From positions 233,020-297,019 of the forward strand of contig CAJJDN010000115.1 of assembly GCA_905182985.1 (NCBI GenBank): a DNA stretch of 64,000 nucleotides, given 5' to 3'. The stretch comes from Paramecium sonneborni (taxonomy: Eukaryota; Ciliophora; Oligohymenophorea; Peniculida; Parameciidae). The notes beneath the pieces are model-generated. The model worked only from the letters and a program-made list of their open reading frames with translations, had not been told where the DNA came from and did no database searches. The position numbers and the translations under genes are program-made. This document shows positions 16,743-29,800 of the stretch, piece by piece (the stretch's first letter is position 1; each line of letters begins with the position of its first letter).

Positions 16743-17299
16743 TCAAATCAACCCCCATCCAAATTTATCAATAATTATTATTAACACTTCCTCTTAACTA
16801 ATAACAAATATTATACTAATATTTTACACCCCCATAATCATATCTATGTAATATCTACATAATATTAATATCTATATACTTTCTATTAAAGATCTCCTAC
16901 TTTCAAACACTTCTATTATTTATTCTATTCCTCTATGCACATCATCCATCCATTACCACTATTAAAATAACATACACTCCAACAAAAACTAATCCTTCAT
17001 ATCTTACTATCCAGAAGATCCTATTATCTTTTTCTATTCAACCGCTTAGTCTAAATTGATTTAACAATTCTTAATTAGGCTATTAGATATTCCTCAACAT
17101 CAAAACCTCAGATCCTTTTCTAGTTCTAATTTACCTCATTTAAATAAGAATTACTTTATAACCCAATCTAATTAACCAATCAAATTACAACTTATTTCTC
17201 CTATCCTTTTTTTCAGTTTGGATTATATCATAACTAATTTATGACTAAGAATTCAATTAAACACTCTTCCTATATTTTATTAATATCAACTATATTCAT
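16743..17299 (-). CDS. Unidentified helical protein (multi-exon, 5' part unresolved)
   Basis: The last exon is well supported: about 110 residues ending at TGA 16743-16745, with a helical, protein-like sequence including QFLLECMLFQQWQWMDDVHR and a hydrophobic stretch near the C terminus. Upstream coding-like segments can be joined by candidate introns of 20-29 nt to an ATG at 17297-17299. I could not close every junction, so the 5' structure is tentative. The plus strand here is nearly free of G (3 G against 58 C in 16741-16980), the skew expected where the minus strand codes. No family was recognised. It starts about 70 nt from a divergent plus-strand ORF. Confidence 0.5.
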
Positions 17300-17370
17300 C
17301 CTATTCTTACTAATATTTCCATTTACCTTAAAATAAAATATTTTTTAAATTATTTTAATCTATTGCTGAA

Positions 17371-17846
17371 ATGTTCTCAAGATTACTCAATATCATTATA
17401 ATTACTTTGTAACTTCAATTTATCAGATCAATCAATCAATAAATCAAGATTTCATAGAATAATGATCTTGCTAAACAATTACTCTATAGTTTTAATCAAA
17501 ACTACTTTGATTAACAATTTAATAATCATTCCAATAATAAAGTTACTAAAAGTAAGTTTTATTTCTATCTCAGAAATTAAATTACTACTCAAAATTAAAA
17601 AAAAATCAACAAATCTACCAAAATAATAATCATTAATTTATGAAGAACTTTGGCAAAAAAAATACCTAAAAATTTATTCATTAACTGATTAAAAAAGAGA
17701 TCAAAACATAAAAGGTTGAATTTCAAAAGAAAATATAGAATTTAACCTCAATATTTGAATTAGATTAAAGAATAAACTAAAATGCTAAGTAATTAAGCAA
17801 ATTTATTCTAAACGATCAAATTATCAAAGCTTTAGAAAATATTTGA
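17371..17846 (+). CDS. Small unidentified protein, Lys/Gln-rich
   Basis: ATG 17371 begins a hydrophobic N-terminal segment (SRLLNIIIITLQL), then a polar Asn/Gln-rich part. Removing 17542-17573 (32 nt, GTT...CAG) keeps the frame open to TGA 17844-17846 and gives 147 residues ending in a helical, Lys/Gln-rich tail. A shorter canonical intron (17552-17573, 22 nt) would give a different tail. No motif was recognised. The frame is partly open simply because G is scarce, so confidence is limited. Confidence 0.4.
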
Positions 17847-17949
17847 ACTCCAATAAAAAATGAATCTCCATAAATTTTTAAATATTTTTAATTCATTATA
17901 ATAATACCTTAATTGTTTAAATTTTATGAATTTTATTAATTATGTTTAC

Positions 17950-18255
17950 TCAATTTCGATACACATAGTTATCACTTAAAAGAAAACTAGGAATGCCCAA
18001 TATTATCCATAGTAAAGCTTATGCTATACGAGGATAGTGATAAAGCTTTTTGGATTCTATTTCTTACTAAAATTAAGTAATCATTTCTGATCTTCTAAAA
18101 CCTTCAACAAAAGGAAATCCAAAATTATTATCAATTAGAAATCTTACATCTTTTGATTCCTCTTCAGCCATTACATCTAAATTTTTTAATCTTTTTGACA
18201 AAATCCTTATATAGGCTCTTTTTACTTATTCCATCTTTTCTTCTTATTATTACAT
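17950..18255 (-). CDS. Small protein with C-terminal membrane segment
   Basis: Intronless frame of 101 residues from ATG 18253-18255 to TGA 17950-17952. The N terminus is charged and Gln/Glu-rich. The middle includes IDNNFGFPFVEGFRR, and a single hydrophobic helix (ALLWIILGIPSFLL) lies near the C terminus. It looks like a small tail-anchored or organelle inner-membrane protein, but I do not recognise the family. The same frame stays open upstream without an ATG, so an extra 5' exon is possible. Confidence 0.5.
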
Positions 18256-18378
18256 CTCATACAATTTTATATGCTCATATATGAATAGTAGATATCTTTT
18301 AAAGAAGTTTTTTAATGAATATTCAACAATTTAAAATCGATAACTTATAATGGACCATATTTATGATGTTATATGTGG

Positions 18379-18615
18379 TCAATTTTTATTTTGAATTACG
18401 AAAACCGAAAAGTTTTTATTATGTTCATTAACATTTATAATTTTTATTAATACTAAAACTATAAATGTTCATAGCCCATTTAAATCTATACTAGCATAAA
18501 TTGCTTGATCTTTCATAAATTTCTTAAGAAGAATTCTGAAAATCATACAGATGAAAATTAAAAAAAAAAATAAATAGAATTCATTGTTAAAATAATTAAT
18601 GGTCTTATTAGGCAT
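18379..18615 (-). CDS. Very small putative membrane protein
   Basis: ATG 18613-18615 opens a short frame with a Phe/Ile-rich hydrophobic segment followed by RILLKKFMKDQAIYA. Without splicing it stops at TGA 18469-18471 (48 residues). A 33-nt GTA...TAG intron containing that TGA would extend it to TGA 18379-18381 (67 residues). The hydrophobic part includes an 11-T run, so a sequencing indel is also possible. No family was recognised. Confidence 0.35.
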
Positions 18616-18632
18616 ATAAGATAAAAAGTGCT

Positions 18633-20575
18633 TCAAATTCTATTATTCTTTATTTGATATCCATTATTTTCTTATAGATCACTTTACTTTCCTTTATTTT
18701 ATAGCAATTTGCCAATCATAACTTTAATATCACTTTTTGAATGATTTTTAATTGGCTAATGATTCTCTTTATTTTATTTGATCTCTTCATGAGTACTATG
18801 ATTATTATTATGTTTTATTTTGTGTAATAGACTTTCTTTCATCCTTAAAGTTGTGCATGGATATATATATTATGAACTATTTTTTAAACTATTTAATTAA
18901 TTCTAAGTAAAAGCTGGAACTTTGAAATTATTAAGTGAAGTATTATTAGTTTTTTATTATGTTGAAGTACTCTATTAAAAACTTAATTCAGTTTAGCCTA
19001 ACATTTTGTTTAAATTGGATATTTATTATTTTACTCCTTCTTAAGATATGGATCTTTAATAATTTTATTCCTTTTATTTTTATAATTCGTGTTTGATAGA
19101 TCTATTATAATCTAATTGAATTTATCTGTTTGAGATATTAGGATTCAATTATTTTAAAATTTTAGTTTTGTATATTTCCTCTTTAAAGTTATTTTTAGAA
19201 TCCAACTAAAAAGATTCTTGATTTTATTAAAAGATGCTTTGCTCTTATAAATAGGAATTAAGATTGTAATTATTACTTGTTGGAAAAGAAAGAGTAGATG
19301 ATGATTTTAATTTTTTATCTTTCATTAAGTTGAATTAATCTATCGAAATAGGTATTCCATCATTCATATTCGAAGATTTTTCAAATGATTAATTGTTTTA
19401 TTATAATTGTTATTATTAAATTTATTATTTTTAAGCTAAAATAATAGATTGAGTGGATGAATTTTTCAAATAGTTATTATAGATTTGTACTTTGCTTTCA
19501 GGACAAGGTATGTGAAAACTTTTACATTAAATTGGACTATCATATGATTAGAGAGAACTTTTTATTTTAATAGCATCAATGCTTCTGTTTTTAGATGTAC
19601 TATTATGACAATTCATACTTTCCTTTAAATTTGGATCTCGATAGATTAATTTTAATTCTTCAATTTGATTCAATAAGATTTATTTTTCATATGAAAATTA
19701 TGTCTAAATTTCAGTATTTTTATTATTCAATTATTTAATTTAATCTTCATATTATTATTTCAAATTTATGATATCAACATTCTACTCAATATGTTGTTAA
19801 TATTTCTTAATCGTATTTTAACATTTGCTAATTCTAATTTAGAGTTATTCTTTTTCTTTTTCATGTAAAATGGATAATTAAGCGAATTTTGTTTCATAAT
19901 CTTGTTGCTTTGAATTAGTATCTTGGATGTTTAGATCTTTTATTTTTTGTAATTCTTAATCATGAGATTATTTATATTATTATTCTTTTTATTTATAAGC
20001 ATCCTCTTATTTAGTAAATTGTTCTCTTAATTTTTAAATGTCTTAATTATTTGAGAGTTTCTCTTGTTCAAGTTAAGAAATTCGATGATCATAAAGCAAA
20101 TATTATTTTTAGTATTATAATTCTAACTCCTTTACTTAAGATTCTTTTTCTTATAATTATTCCTATAAAGACCTAACCTTTAATTTAATAGAAACATTAC
20201 TTAAAGTTCTAATTATTTTATCTACTCTTTAAATTTTGCCTTACAATGGTCCTTCTATTAAAAATCGATGTTTTTTTATAATTCTGCAATTGATTTCTAA
20301 ACTGTAAAAAATATAAACAAATACTTTCTAATTGGCAGTTGAGTCACTAATAGCTTAAGTAATTGTATCATTTAATTTTTTTTGATTAGTTTCCCTCAAC
20401 TTATAGTCTTCCAATTAGAGTTCAAGCAAATGATTTTTTTACTCTAGAACTGCTTTGTCTTTTTTCCACTCATTTTCTTTTGTAATAAACTAATTAATAT
20501 ATTTAATGATGATACATATTTTCTCAATTTTGCAATGTCATTCTCCTCAAAAAAATTAAATGAAGAATTAAGCAT
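18633..20575 (-). CDS. Coiled-coil protein, Gln/Asn/Ser-rich C terminus
   Basis: Introns at 20490-20515, 20302-20324 and 20173-20200 (26, 23 and 28 nt) leave exactly 1,866 nt, or 621 residues. Residues up to about 270 form a long coiled coil rich in Gln, Glu, Lys and Leu (for example SLQEQLQEKESQVKELEL). The rest is low-complexity and Ser/Asn/Gln-rich with scattered basic motifs. There is no signal peptide or membrane helix. Such proteins in ciliates are commonly cytoskeletal, basal-body or cortex components, but nothing here proves it. The start is the first ATG of exon 1. Downstream on the same strand are two small unknown genes. Confidence 0.75.
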
Positions 20576-20751
20576 TCAAAATAATATAACGATTAAGTGA
20601 ATTATTTATAAAATAATCAAAAAAATTGCATGAAAATTTAAAAAGAATAATGAAAAAATTTTATTTTACAAGATAATATATATTAAGAATATCTAATTTG
20701 AAATCCATTTTTTGAACCAAAAATTATTACAAAATGTATTAATTAATTAAA

Positions 20752-21025
20752 ATGTTAAAAATCAAATCATTCATACTTTTAACTTTAGCATCTACATTAT
20801 CATTACTTATTAATTAATAAAATACTTTTTGGAATAATGTTATGTATTGATTATTTAATAATGAAAAATTTAAGAAGATTATCCCATGAAACATCTAACA
20901 AAGTATAAGTCAAATTTGATCGAATTAATTTTTCTTATTTAAAGGTTATTGTCATCCAAATGTTTGCAAAGCCAACAAAGTCTATGGATTTATTTTAAAA
21001 GGCTAATCTTAAGATATAATGCTGA
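20752..21025 (+). CDS. Small putative secreted protein
   Basis: ATG 20752 begins a good signal-peptide-like sequence (MLKIKSFILLTLASTLSLL). Removing a 31-nt GTATTG...AAG intron keeps the frame to TGA 21023-21025 (81 codons including stop). Another frame downstream (GYCHPNVCKANKVYG) also looks protein-like, so the exon pattern is unsettled. No family was recognised. Confidence 0.35.
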
Positions 21026-21264
21026 TTGATGTGTAAGTAAATAGGATTAATTAATTCTAAAAATAACAATTAATAAATCGAAATTCTTCATTTTTCATAA
21101 ATTGTAATCACATGTGATTAATAAAAAATTTTCAAGAATTTTATGTTTCATAAGAACAAATATACTTTCTAATTTAAAATCAAAATTATTTCATGCATTT
21201 TTATGTCATCAATTATTAAATCTAATTTCATTATTAATTTCTCGATTTTTATCATAAAATCTCA

Positions 21265-21945
21265 ATGTCTCAATCATTGGCGATTCATTAAGAATTGAGA
21301 AAGCAATTTGTTTTACAATAAGTTTCCAACCTAGAGTCTTAATTAAATAAATGGGTTTAACATAATTGTCCTAAGTATACAATTATTATATTTAGTGAGG
21401 ATATTTTACAATCTCATTCAGATGAAATTCATTCTTAAAGTTAAACCCACACTAACGTCATTCATTTTTAAGGTCTTCTCATGTACCTTAAATCATTTAG
21501 TGAAAATCCTTCTCAATTGGAATTTAATACATTGAAATCATTACAACAGTATTTTGATTACATGTCCCAGGTCTTGTAAAATGAACTTAAGTTATCCTAC
21601 TAAAGATAAACCATGAAAATAACAGATAAAACTATCGAAAAAAAGAGTTAAAAGTTTTCTAAGAAGTCTAACTTAATTTTAAAAAATTGGTTGAATAAGC
21701 ACTACTCTTATCCATATCCTAGTAAGGAATAGGTTGAATAACTAGCTGATAAATGCAACCTCACCTAAAAATAAGTATACTATTAAAATATTTAGATTTA
21801 AATATGGTTCATTAATGCTAGGGGAAGAATAGGAAATAAAATGTATGAAGAGAAGAAATTTAAAAATATTGTCAAATCCAAATATTTATCTTTGAATAAT
21901 AAATCCAATAAAGAACAGTTAGAAATTAAACAAAATGATTAATGA
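21265..21945 (+). CDS. TALE-class homeodomain protein
   Basis: Sequence-specific DNA-binding protein, presumably nuclear. One 21-nt intron (21775-21795) joins 170 codons to 49 plus stop, giving 219 residues. The homeodomain (about 122-183) has the TALE signature: LILKNWLNKHYSYPYPSKEQ with the three-residue loop extension (P-Y-P), then LADKCNLTQKQ, and the recognition helix IQIWFINARGRIGNKM. The intron lies exactly before that helix. The N-terminal 120 residues are helical with no clear second domain, so KNOX, PBC or MEIS classification is not possible. The TALE core W-F-I-N-x-R is intact. Upstream in-frame ATGs exist, but the sequence before 21265 looks non-coding. Confidence 0.9.
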
Positions 21946-22132
21946 TATGAAAAAAATAATAGTTTGCATATCATAATTTTTATATTTATTATTATATTTT
22001 GTATAGAAAACAATATGAATATGCCAAATACTCAAATTTAATTCTTTTAATTAATTTATTAAATCATTATTTAAAAACATCTAAATATATTACATTTTTT
22101 CAATTTATTATAATTTGTATTAAGGAATAGAA
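21946..22132. other. Spacer
   Basis: Short AT-rich spacer downstream of the homeodomain gene; nothing recognisable. Confidence 0.5.
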
Positions 22133-22671
22133 ATGAGATTAAAATCAAATTAATACAAAATATTTTTTATACTAAAAATAATTCTAATTAAGTTTCATAT
22201 AAAGAAAAGAGTTTATTAGCATAGAATTAGTAAAAAAGTTCTTAATCTATTAGACATTACTACAAAAGATTTTTCGAAATCTGAAAAATCAATCTTAAAA
22301 GAAAAAAAAACTTGAAAAATTAGCATTAATTGAGAATCAATTATGTGAAATAGACACTTAGAAAAAAGAGTTTGCATTAAATTAAAATAACTAACTCATA
22401 TATAAAGAATTTTTTGGGGATCCTTTAAATATAAAATACATATTTAAATTACAATTTTTTCAAATATAAGATGCCTTTAAATTTAGATTTTAAGTGATAA
22501 TCTTAATTTAAAAGTTCCTTCAGAAAAATTATCACTATCAATAATGGTTAACTATTATATAACTGAATAGATTTAAAATTTTATGAAATCCTAGAGGGAA
22601 AAATAAAGAATACAAAATAGAATCACTTTGGTAGTCTGATTGTTGATTCACAAAGAAATAATAATGATTGA
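22133..22671 (+). pseudogene. Frame-disrupted unidentified gene
   Basis: Coding-like segments follow one another in different frames: LLDITTKDFSKSEKSILKEKK, then LEKLALIENQLCEIDTQKKEF through IYKEFFGDPLN, then VPSEKLSLSIMVNYYITEQI, then HFGSLIVDSQR. The first switch falls at an A9 run (about 22292-22300), where one base would restore the frame. The others have no tidy GT...AG explanation. This may be a decaying gene, or a real gene with sequencing indels plus an intron I could not place. No family was recognised. Confidence 0.35.
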
Positions 22672-22714
22672 TTAAAATAATAAATTATAAGAATTCCCAT
22701 TTATACATTTATAA

Positions 22715-23807
22715 ATGGAAAATTTATAATTAATAAAAATAATATAATATTAGAAATTAATGATTTCAGATGCTATATATCTTGACGAGAAAATTACGCA
22801 TAGTCTCCTTGTAGTTCACTTGTATATTTTAAGACTTCCTTAAAAACTATCTGACTATTAAGAATTAAATGAAATAATTAGAAAAAAAGAAATCAAAGTA
22901 ATTTTTAATGTTGGAACATCAGCTCTACAAAAAATTTAGGTAGAAAAACTTTAAAATTTATCGGAAGAAAATAAAATTGAAGAAACTGTCAATAAAATTC
23001 ACGTATAAATCTTTGAATAATTTTAGTAAGAACTCATTATCAATAAATCCAATATTGGATTAATATGTTCAGAATCATGTCAAAAAAGTTTACAAATTTA
23101 CTTTCACTATATGGTTATGATAGAATAAACAGAGTTTGAAAAAATTCAATTATAAGTATCATGTTTATTTATTTAAGCTATTTAAACATGTTTTTTCTCA
23201 AAAAGAATTAAAATCAATGTATGATGAAATTAAAAGAAATTAAAATCTTTTAAGTTTTAATCTATTTAATACTAATTCATAAATAGATTATAAATTATCT
23301 AACATTTCAAGTGCTATAATAAATATAGAATAACGTAAGTCTAATGTAATTAATCCTTCAATTACATCAGCAAATCAACATCGTATTTTTAATGGACATT
23401 AAGTACCCACTTTTACCAATGAAAGTCGTATGCGAATATTAGGAAAGGAAGATTAAATTGAATCTAAAATTGAAGAACTTGGTTTTATTCTTCCTCCTTT
23501 TTAATCCTTATAAGATTCCCAAGTTATTAATGAATAAATTAATAACATATAGACAAATCCTTAAATAATTTAATAAACAAATCCTTAAACAATTCAATAA
23601 TTGAATCCTTAAATACATCTTGAAACAATTCCACAAAAAAATCCTTAAATAATAATTTCATAACAAAATCCATAAAATCTAGATTACAAAAATACACCAA
23701 CTGCAAGAGAGTAGCATTCGCTTAAATTTGAAAATGAATACAAACTACCTCAAAGTATTACATTTATTCATTTTATTCCATCAGAAGGATTTAAATGCTT
23801 AGAGTGA
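22715..23807 (+). CDS. Unidentified protein with Q-x-NPQ-type repeats
   Basis: A 22-nt intron (23156-23177) joins 147 and 210 codons, giving 356 residues. The N-terminal two thirds is helical (for example SDAIYLDEKITHSLLVVHLY and IIRKKEIKVIFNVGTSALQ). After about residue 250 a repetitive stretch of TNPQ/NPQ/IPQ units appears, ending in a short hydrophobic tail. There is no signal peptide or transmembrane helix. The start is the ATG at 22715; a second ATG lies 15 codons in. I do not recognise the family. Confidence 0.6.
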
Positions 23808-23861
23808 TTCAATTAGATTTATAATAATATATTTTAATATATAAATGATCAATTATATAAT

Positions 23862-26800
23862 TCAACTGCTTATCATTACTTATTATTATTTATTATGTTA
23901 TTCGTTTTGCATTTAATCAAAAATATTTAATGTTTTTTTGGTATCAAAAATAAAAGTTCCTTTTCTTTCTTATTAGGTCATCGTTTTTTTATTTTGAATT
24001 ATTTATTTTGAAATCATAATAATAGCAATTTTGATTTTTCTAAAATTCTTTTAAGCTCTAAGACTTGTTTATTATTAATTTTTTAGTATCTTTTACAAAA
24101 AAGGATATTGCTAAAGTTAGGGAAAATTGGTTCTAACAAAATCTCTTAATTTGTCTATAACGATTGCAAATTTTTCAAAGTAGGCTTTGATTATAAAAAG
24201 CATTAATTTAGCTATAAATAAAAAGTTGATTATAGTCATAATAATATAAAATGGAATCTAAACCTCAAGAATTCCATTTTATAAAGATCCGTAAATTCCG
24301 ATAGCTAAAACAATTGAAAAACCACAAATTCTAGTTGATTAATGATCTAAAACATTAAGTTACATTGCTTAATATGGAAATATCTATAAAGTAAGATAAT
24401 TATAGATAAAGATTATTCCATATACTAATACTGCTTTAACAAGAATTTAATCTTGATAAAAAGTGAGAAAAATAATAATCAACTCTTTTTAAATAATTTT
24501 TATTATTTCCCAATAATAGGCACTTCCTTTGTATTCATTATACAAATAACCCAAAATCAATCTATTTTACATTATGTTTAAATTATCTTTTATTTTATAA
24601 AGTCTATTAAATAAAAGGCCAGGGATTAAAACACCAAAAGTAAATAACACAGGAAAACTATATGAAATCAACCATTTCATATGATCTTATGTATCATATC
24701 TGTTTGCTACATTTCCTAATATCCATTAAAATCCTGAAATGGTTCTGTAAGATAATAATCCAATTTATCCAGCAATGATATTAGGTTAGAGATAAATGAA
24801 CATATATATTAATGTTGTTGAAATAACACAAAAACTAAAATCTACAAATTTGATAAGGACTCCTACTCCATACAATTAAAAAAATAAAAGAATATAGATA
24901 ATAGGCATAATTAATTACCAAATGGTTCTTGAATAATGAATAAAAATATTTTAAAAAATATCCTTTAAAAAACAATCTAAAGAATAAGCCATAGTTTCTA
25001 CTGGATTTCCTAAAGAGTTGATAACTGATTCCATATTCTAAGGTAATTGCAATTAAAAGGTACTAATAGATGATATAATTTATAGATAATTTGTAAGTAT
25101 CTTAATTAGATTAACTGCATTATTTTTTGTGACTACTATTGTAATTCCAATTGATTTTAATTTCGATGCTCTGGCTAATTATTTAATTATATCAACAGTA
25201 CTTTTAACAGAGATTGAAATAGAAATAAGTGTCCTATTAAATAATTATTATTTAATATTTACCATAATGATATACCAATTATTATTAAAGTATTTGCATT
25301 TGTATCTTCACATGAACCACATTTAAATTTTGAGCTAATAGAATAAGATCCTTCACCTCTAGTATTATAAATATCACATTATTCACATAAAGCACCAATA
25401 TGTCCTTGGGAACAAGATTTATCACCATAATTCCATCCTCCCAAACAATTAAATTAAAAATTATAACAATTTTCTATCAAATCAGCATAAAAATATGGTC
25501 TCCAAAAACTCTAACAATTATATAATTAATTACAGGTCTTAATTTAATTTATGCAGATTTAACTGATTCCATTTAAATATTATCTCTAATTCTACATCTT
25601 TCTGAATTAAAGTTTACTGAATAAAGGTCTTAAGAATAATCACAAGGATGACATGATAAATCTTTCTCATCTTTTAATTCTCCTATTTAACAAGGCAATG
25701 TTTTAATATTTAGTCTTAAATAAAATTCTTCTGATTTATCAATTATTGTATCTTAAGATAAATTATCATTAATTATAGGTATTCTAATAGAATCACATTT
25801 AAATTCAAATTATAATACTATGTTATCAGGCAAATCAGGATCAAAATATATAATAAGATCATCAAAATTGTATTGTTCAANCATTTCCTAATATCCATTA
25901 AAATCCTGAAATGGTTCTGTAAGATAATAATCCAATTTATCCAGCAATGATATTAGGTTAGAGATAAATGAACATATATATTAATGTTGTTGAAATAACA
26001 CAAAAACTAAAATCTACAAATTTGATAAGGACTCCTACTCCATACAATTAAAAAAATAAAAGAATATAGATAATAGGCATAATTAATTACCAAATGGTTC
26101 TTGAATAATGAATAAAAATATTTTAAAAAATATCCTTTAAAAAACAATCTAAAGAATAAGCCATAGTTTCTACTGGATTTCCTAAAGAGTTGATAACTGA
26201 TTCCATATTCTAAGGTAATTGCAATTAAAAGGTACTAATAGATGATATAATTTATAGATAATTTGTAAGTATCTTAATTAGATTAACTGCATTATTTTTT
26301 GTGACTACTATTGTAATTCCAATTGATTTTAATTTCGATGCTCTGGCTAATTATTTAATTATATCAACAGTACTTTTAACAGAGATTGAAATAGAAATAA
26401 GTGTCCTATTAAATAATTATTATTTAATATTTACCATAATGATATACCAATTATTATTAAAGTATTTGCATTTGTATCTTCACATGAACCACATTTAAAT
26501 TTTGAGCTAATAGAATAAGATCCTTCACCTCTAGTATTATAAATATCACATTATTCACATAAAGCACCAATATGTCCTTGGGAACAAGATTTATCACCAT
26601 AATTCCATCCTCCCAAACAATTAAATTAAAAATTATAACAATTTTCTATCAAATCAGCATAAAAATATGGTCTCCAAAAACTCTAACAATTATATAATTA
26701 ATTACAGGTCTTAATTTAATTTATGCAGATTTAACTGATTCCATTTAAATATTATCTCTAATTCTACATCTTTCTGAATTAAAGTTTACTGAATAAAGGT

Positions 26801-29800
26801 CTTAAGAATAATCACAAGGATGACATGATAAATCTTTCTCATCTTTTAATTCTCCTATTTAACAAGGCAATGTTTTAATATTTAGTCTTAAATAAAATTC
26901 TTCTGATTTATCAATTATTGTATCTTAAGATAAATTATCATTAATTATAGGTATTCTAATAGAATCACATTTAAATTCAAATTATAATACTATGTTATCA
27001 GGCAAATCAGGATCAAAATATATAATAAGATCATCAAAATTGTATTGTTCAATTTAATTATCATAAAGAACTTCATTTTTATTTGTAAAATTATTTCGGA
27101 ATTCTTTCAACTCACTTTATTCTAATTTATTAAAATCAAATAATCTGCCTTTAATAAAACATTTACTATTTGTTAAATTTTTTATTCTATCATTTCTTTA
27201 ATCATAAGGAATTAATCTTAAAGTATAATTCATCATTATATAATTATTATTCTTCCAATCAAATTATTCATATAAATTAAGATGTTGTGCACTAGGTAAC
27301 ATAATTGAGTTCAATTCTTATTAATTTTATGTAGCGGTAATGATTTAAATTGTATTTTCTTTTGTTTTTACTGATTTTTATTTATAATTAAATTGGTTAT
27401 AATTATTTATCTAAATTACAATATGGGTTGGATACTCTGCATAATCATTTCCATAATACATAGCTTTGTTTTCAAAAGATAGAGTTTCATAAGATAATAA
27501 ATTTGGAAAAAAGTGATTTTAAATTGATAAACCACCTCCATAAGAAGCAACATTTTCAATCACTTAAGTTCTCATTAAAATAAGATTTGATTTATTTCCA
27601 AAAGAATAAATTGCCCCTCCTGAAATTTCCGCATTGTTTTAGGCAAATATAGCTTCATTAATCTATCCAGCTAAATTTTAAACAAATAAACAAACTCCAT
27701 AAGTTCCTTAATTATTATAGCAATAATAATTTTAAATGTTAAAAACAAAGCTCAAATTATTATTTGAATTTATACTTTCTAACAACCTTTAATTATCTAA
27801 ATCATTTGTGGAAGAGGAATCAATTTTATCTTTAATAATGTTTAAGCATCCTCTTTTTCCACACTTATTTTACCAAAAAATTAAATCATAAATGTTTAAA
27901 ATATTCTTGCTATAAGATTTAAATTAAAAATTCATCAAACCAGCTTAACAATTAGAACATATATTATTCTAAAATTTTATGTTTCGAAATTCCATATATC
28001 CATCTTTATGAATGTTTACTATGTTTAAAATACCAAATATATTCTTTCTTATTAGTTTTTTATACTTTTGAAGTTCTAGTTATGTTTCATTTGTATTAAT
28101 GTATAAATTTTCACCAAAAAAAGAATTTATATTGATGCTAAAATTTTAATCTAAAATTATAATTGAAATAATACTTTGTTAAGGTTAGATATTGATTAAG
28201 CCTTAATTTGATATTGAAGAATTCTAAATAGTAACTTAGTTTATTTATAGCAACCTTATCTATTAATCTTAAACAATTATTTCATTAATTATTCCAGACA
28301 TTTGAATGTTCTTCATTCTTATTTTTCCTAATTTTGAATAAATCATTGATCTTTCATAAAGTAAAATTTATAAATTTGAAAATAATTCTTTTTCTTATAT
28401 TTTATGACTTTAATTATTATAAAACAACTGACAAAATTTTGAAAACCCTTCTAAGGTGTTTGATATCTAAATATCTTGAAGTTATAAAAAGGAAGAGTCA
28501 ATATATAATTCTTCAAAATTCACATAAACTAAAGATCCATACAAAGAGAATGAATTTTGAATAATTGAATTATTGAATAAAATTTAAATGCTATGTTGTG
28601 GACTATCTATCGTTAACAATCCTCCTTAAAAACTTTATATGTTGTAAAACTAGCAATTTAAAAATTCCAATTATACATCTACTGTTGAAGAACCTATATA
28701 AATTGCTCCTCCTTCTTCTTTTTCTAAGCTAAAATAATTTTGGGAAGTATCAATTTTAGTACTTTCAATTTTTAAAAATCCTTAATTCAAAGGAGAATAT
28801 GATAAAGATGCTCCTCTAGAACCATATTAGTTATGGAAATTACTATTATTAACATACATAAAATCAGTTTGAAATATCCCATTTCCAGATCCTTAATAAA
28901 ATACCCTATTATCATACTCTAATGAAATATGATCAAAAAATTCGATGGCCTAATTAGTTATTTAACCATTATTTTCAAAATTACTTTCTATAATTTATAA
29001 GTCATATGCCTTAATAAGTAATATTGAAGAAGTTGTATTAATTGCAATATTATCATTAAAATTTAATTCTCTCAATTAAACAGAACATTCAAAACAATCA
29101 ATATTTATAAGATTAGTTGATTAAACAGTTGTGCCCTTAGTCAAAAAATAGATGATATTATTTTCAAAAGTGGTGTTTAAAAAATTTATCATTACCTTTT
29201 ATTCTGAAAAAATTTCAAATAAATTTGTATTAAATTGATCATTTTAAAATAATAAATTATTCAGAAAATGCGAATTAACTACTTCAATATAAGCATCTTA
29301 ATTAATTAAAGTTTTTGTTGCTTATTCATAATAGATAATTGGATTTTTATGAATAAATAGAGAAATTACAGAAAAATTATTAAATCTAACTTATTTGACA
29401 GAATAAATGTGAAAAATGATTCCTAAGTCCCTGATTTTTGATTATTATTTTTATAAAAACAAATCATATTTATCACTGTGAGAAGTGATGTATAAATTAT
29501 TAATGATTAAATTTTATGAGTTGATTATAGCGAAATCAGGAATTCCACTTTATTTATAGATTTCTAAATTTTTAAGTTCTATCTCATTGCTTTCTAAAAT
29601 TATTAAAGCACTTGACTATTTTTTTTAATTTAAATTTTAATTATCAATGCATGTATTATTGTCAATTTTAAGTTATTCTATTATTATATTAGAGAAAGTT
29701 GATGTATAACGATAGATAGTCATGTATTTTGCATCTTAATTATATCTATTATTGGTTAATGAGAAATTCTTGAATTAAAATAAATAAAATATATCCGAAT

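Noticed and set aside
16723..17244. 173-codon plus-strand ORF opposite the minus-strand gene
   Set aside because: The plus strand here has almost no G, so TGA cannot occur and the ORF is open trivially. The minus strand gives a coherent protein with normal coding-strand skew.
18541..18580. A/T homopolymer near 18,560 as a telomere or IES boundary
   Set aside because: No G4T2/G3T3-type telomeric repeat and no TA-bounded insertion is visible; it is a simple run inside a small ORF.
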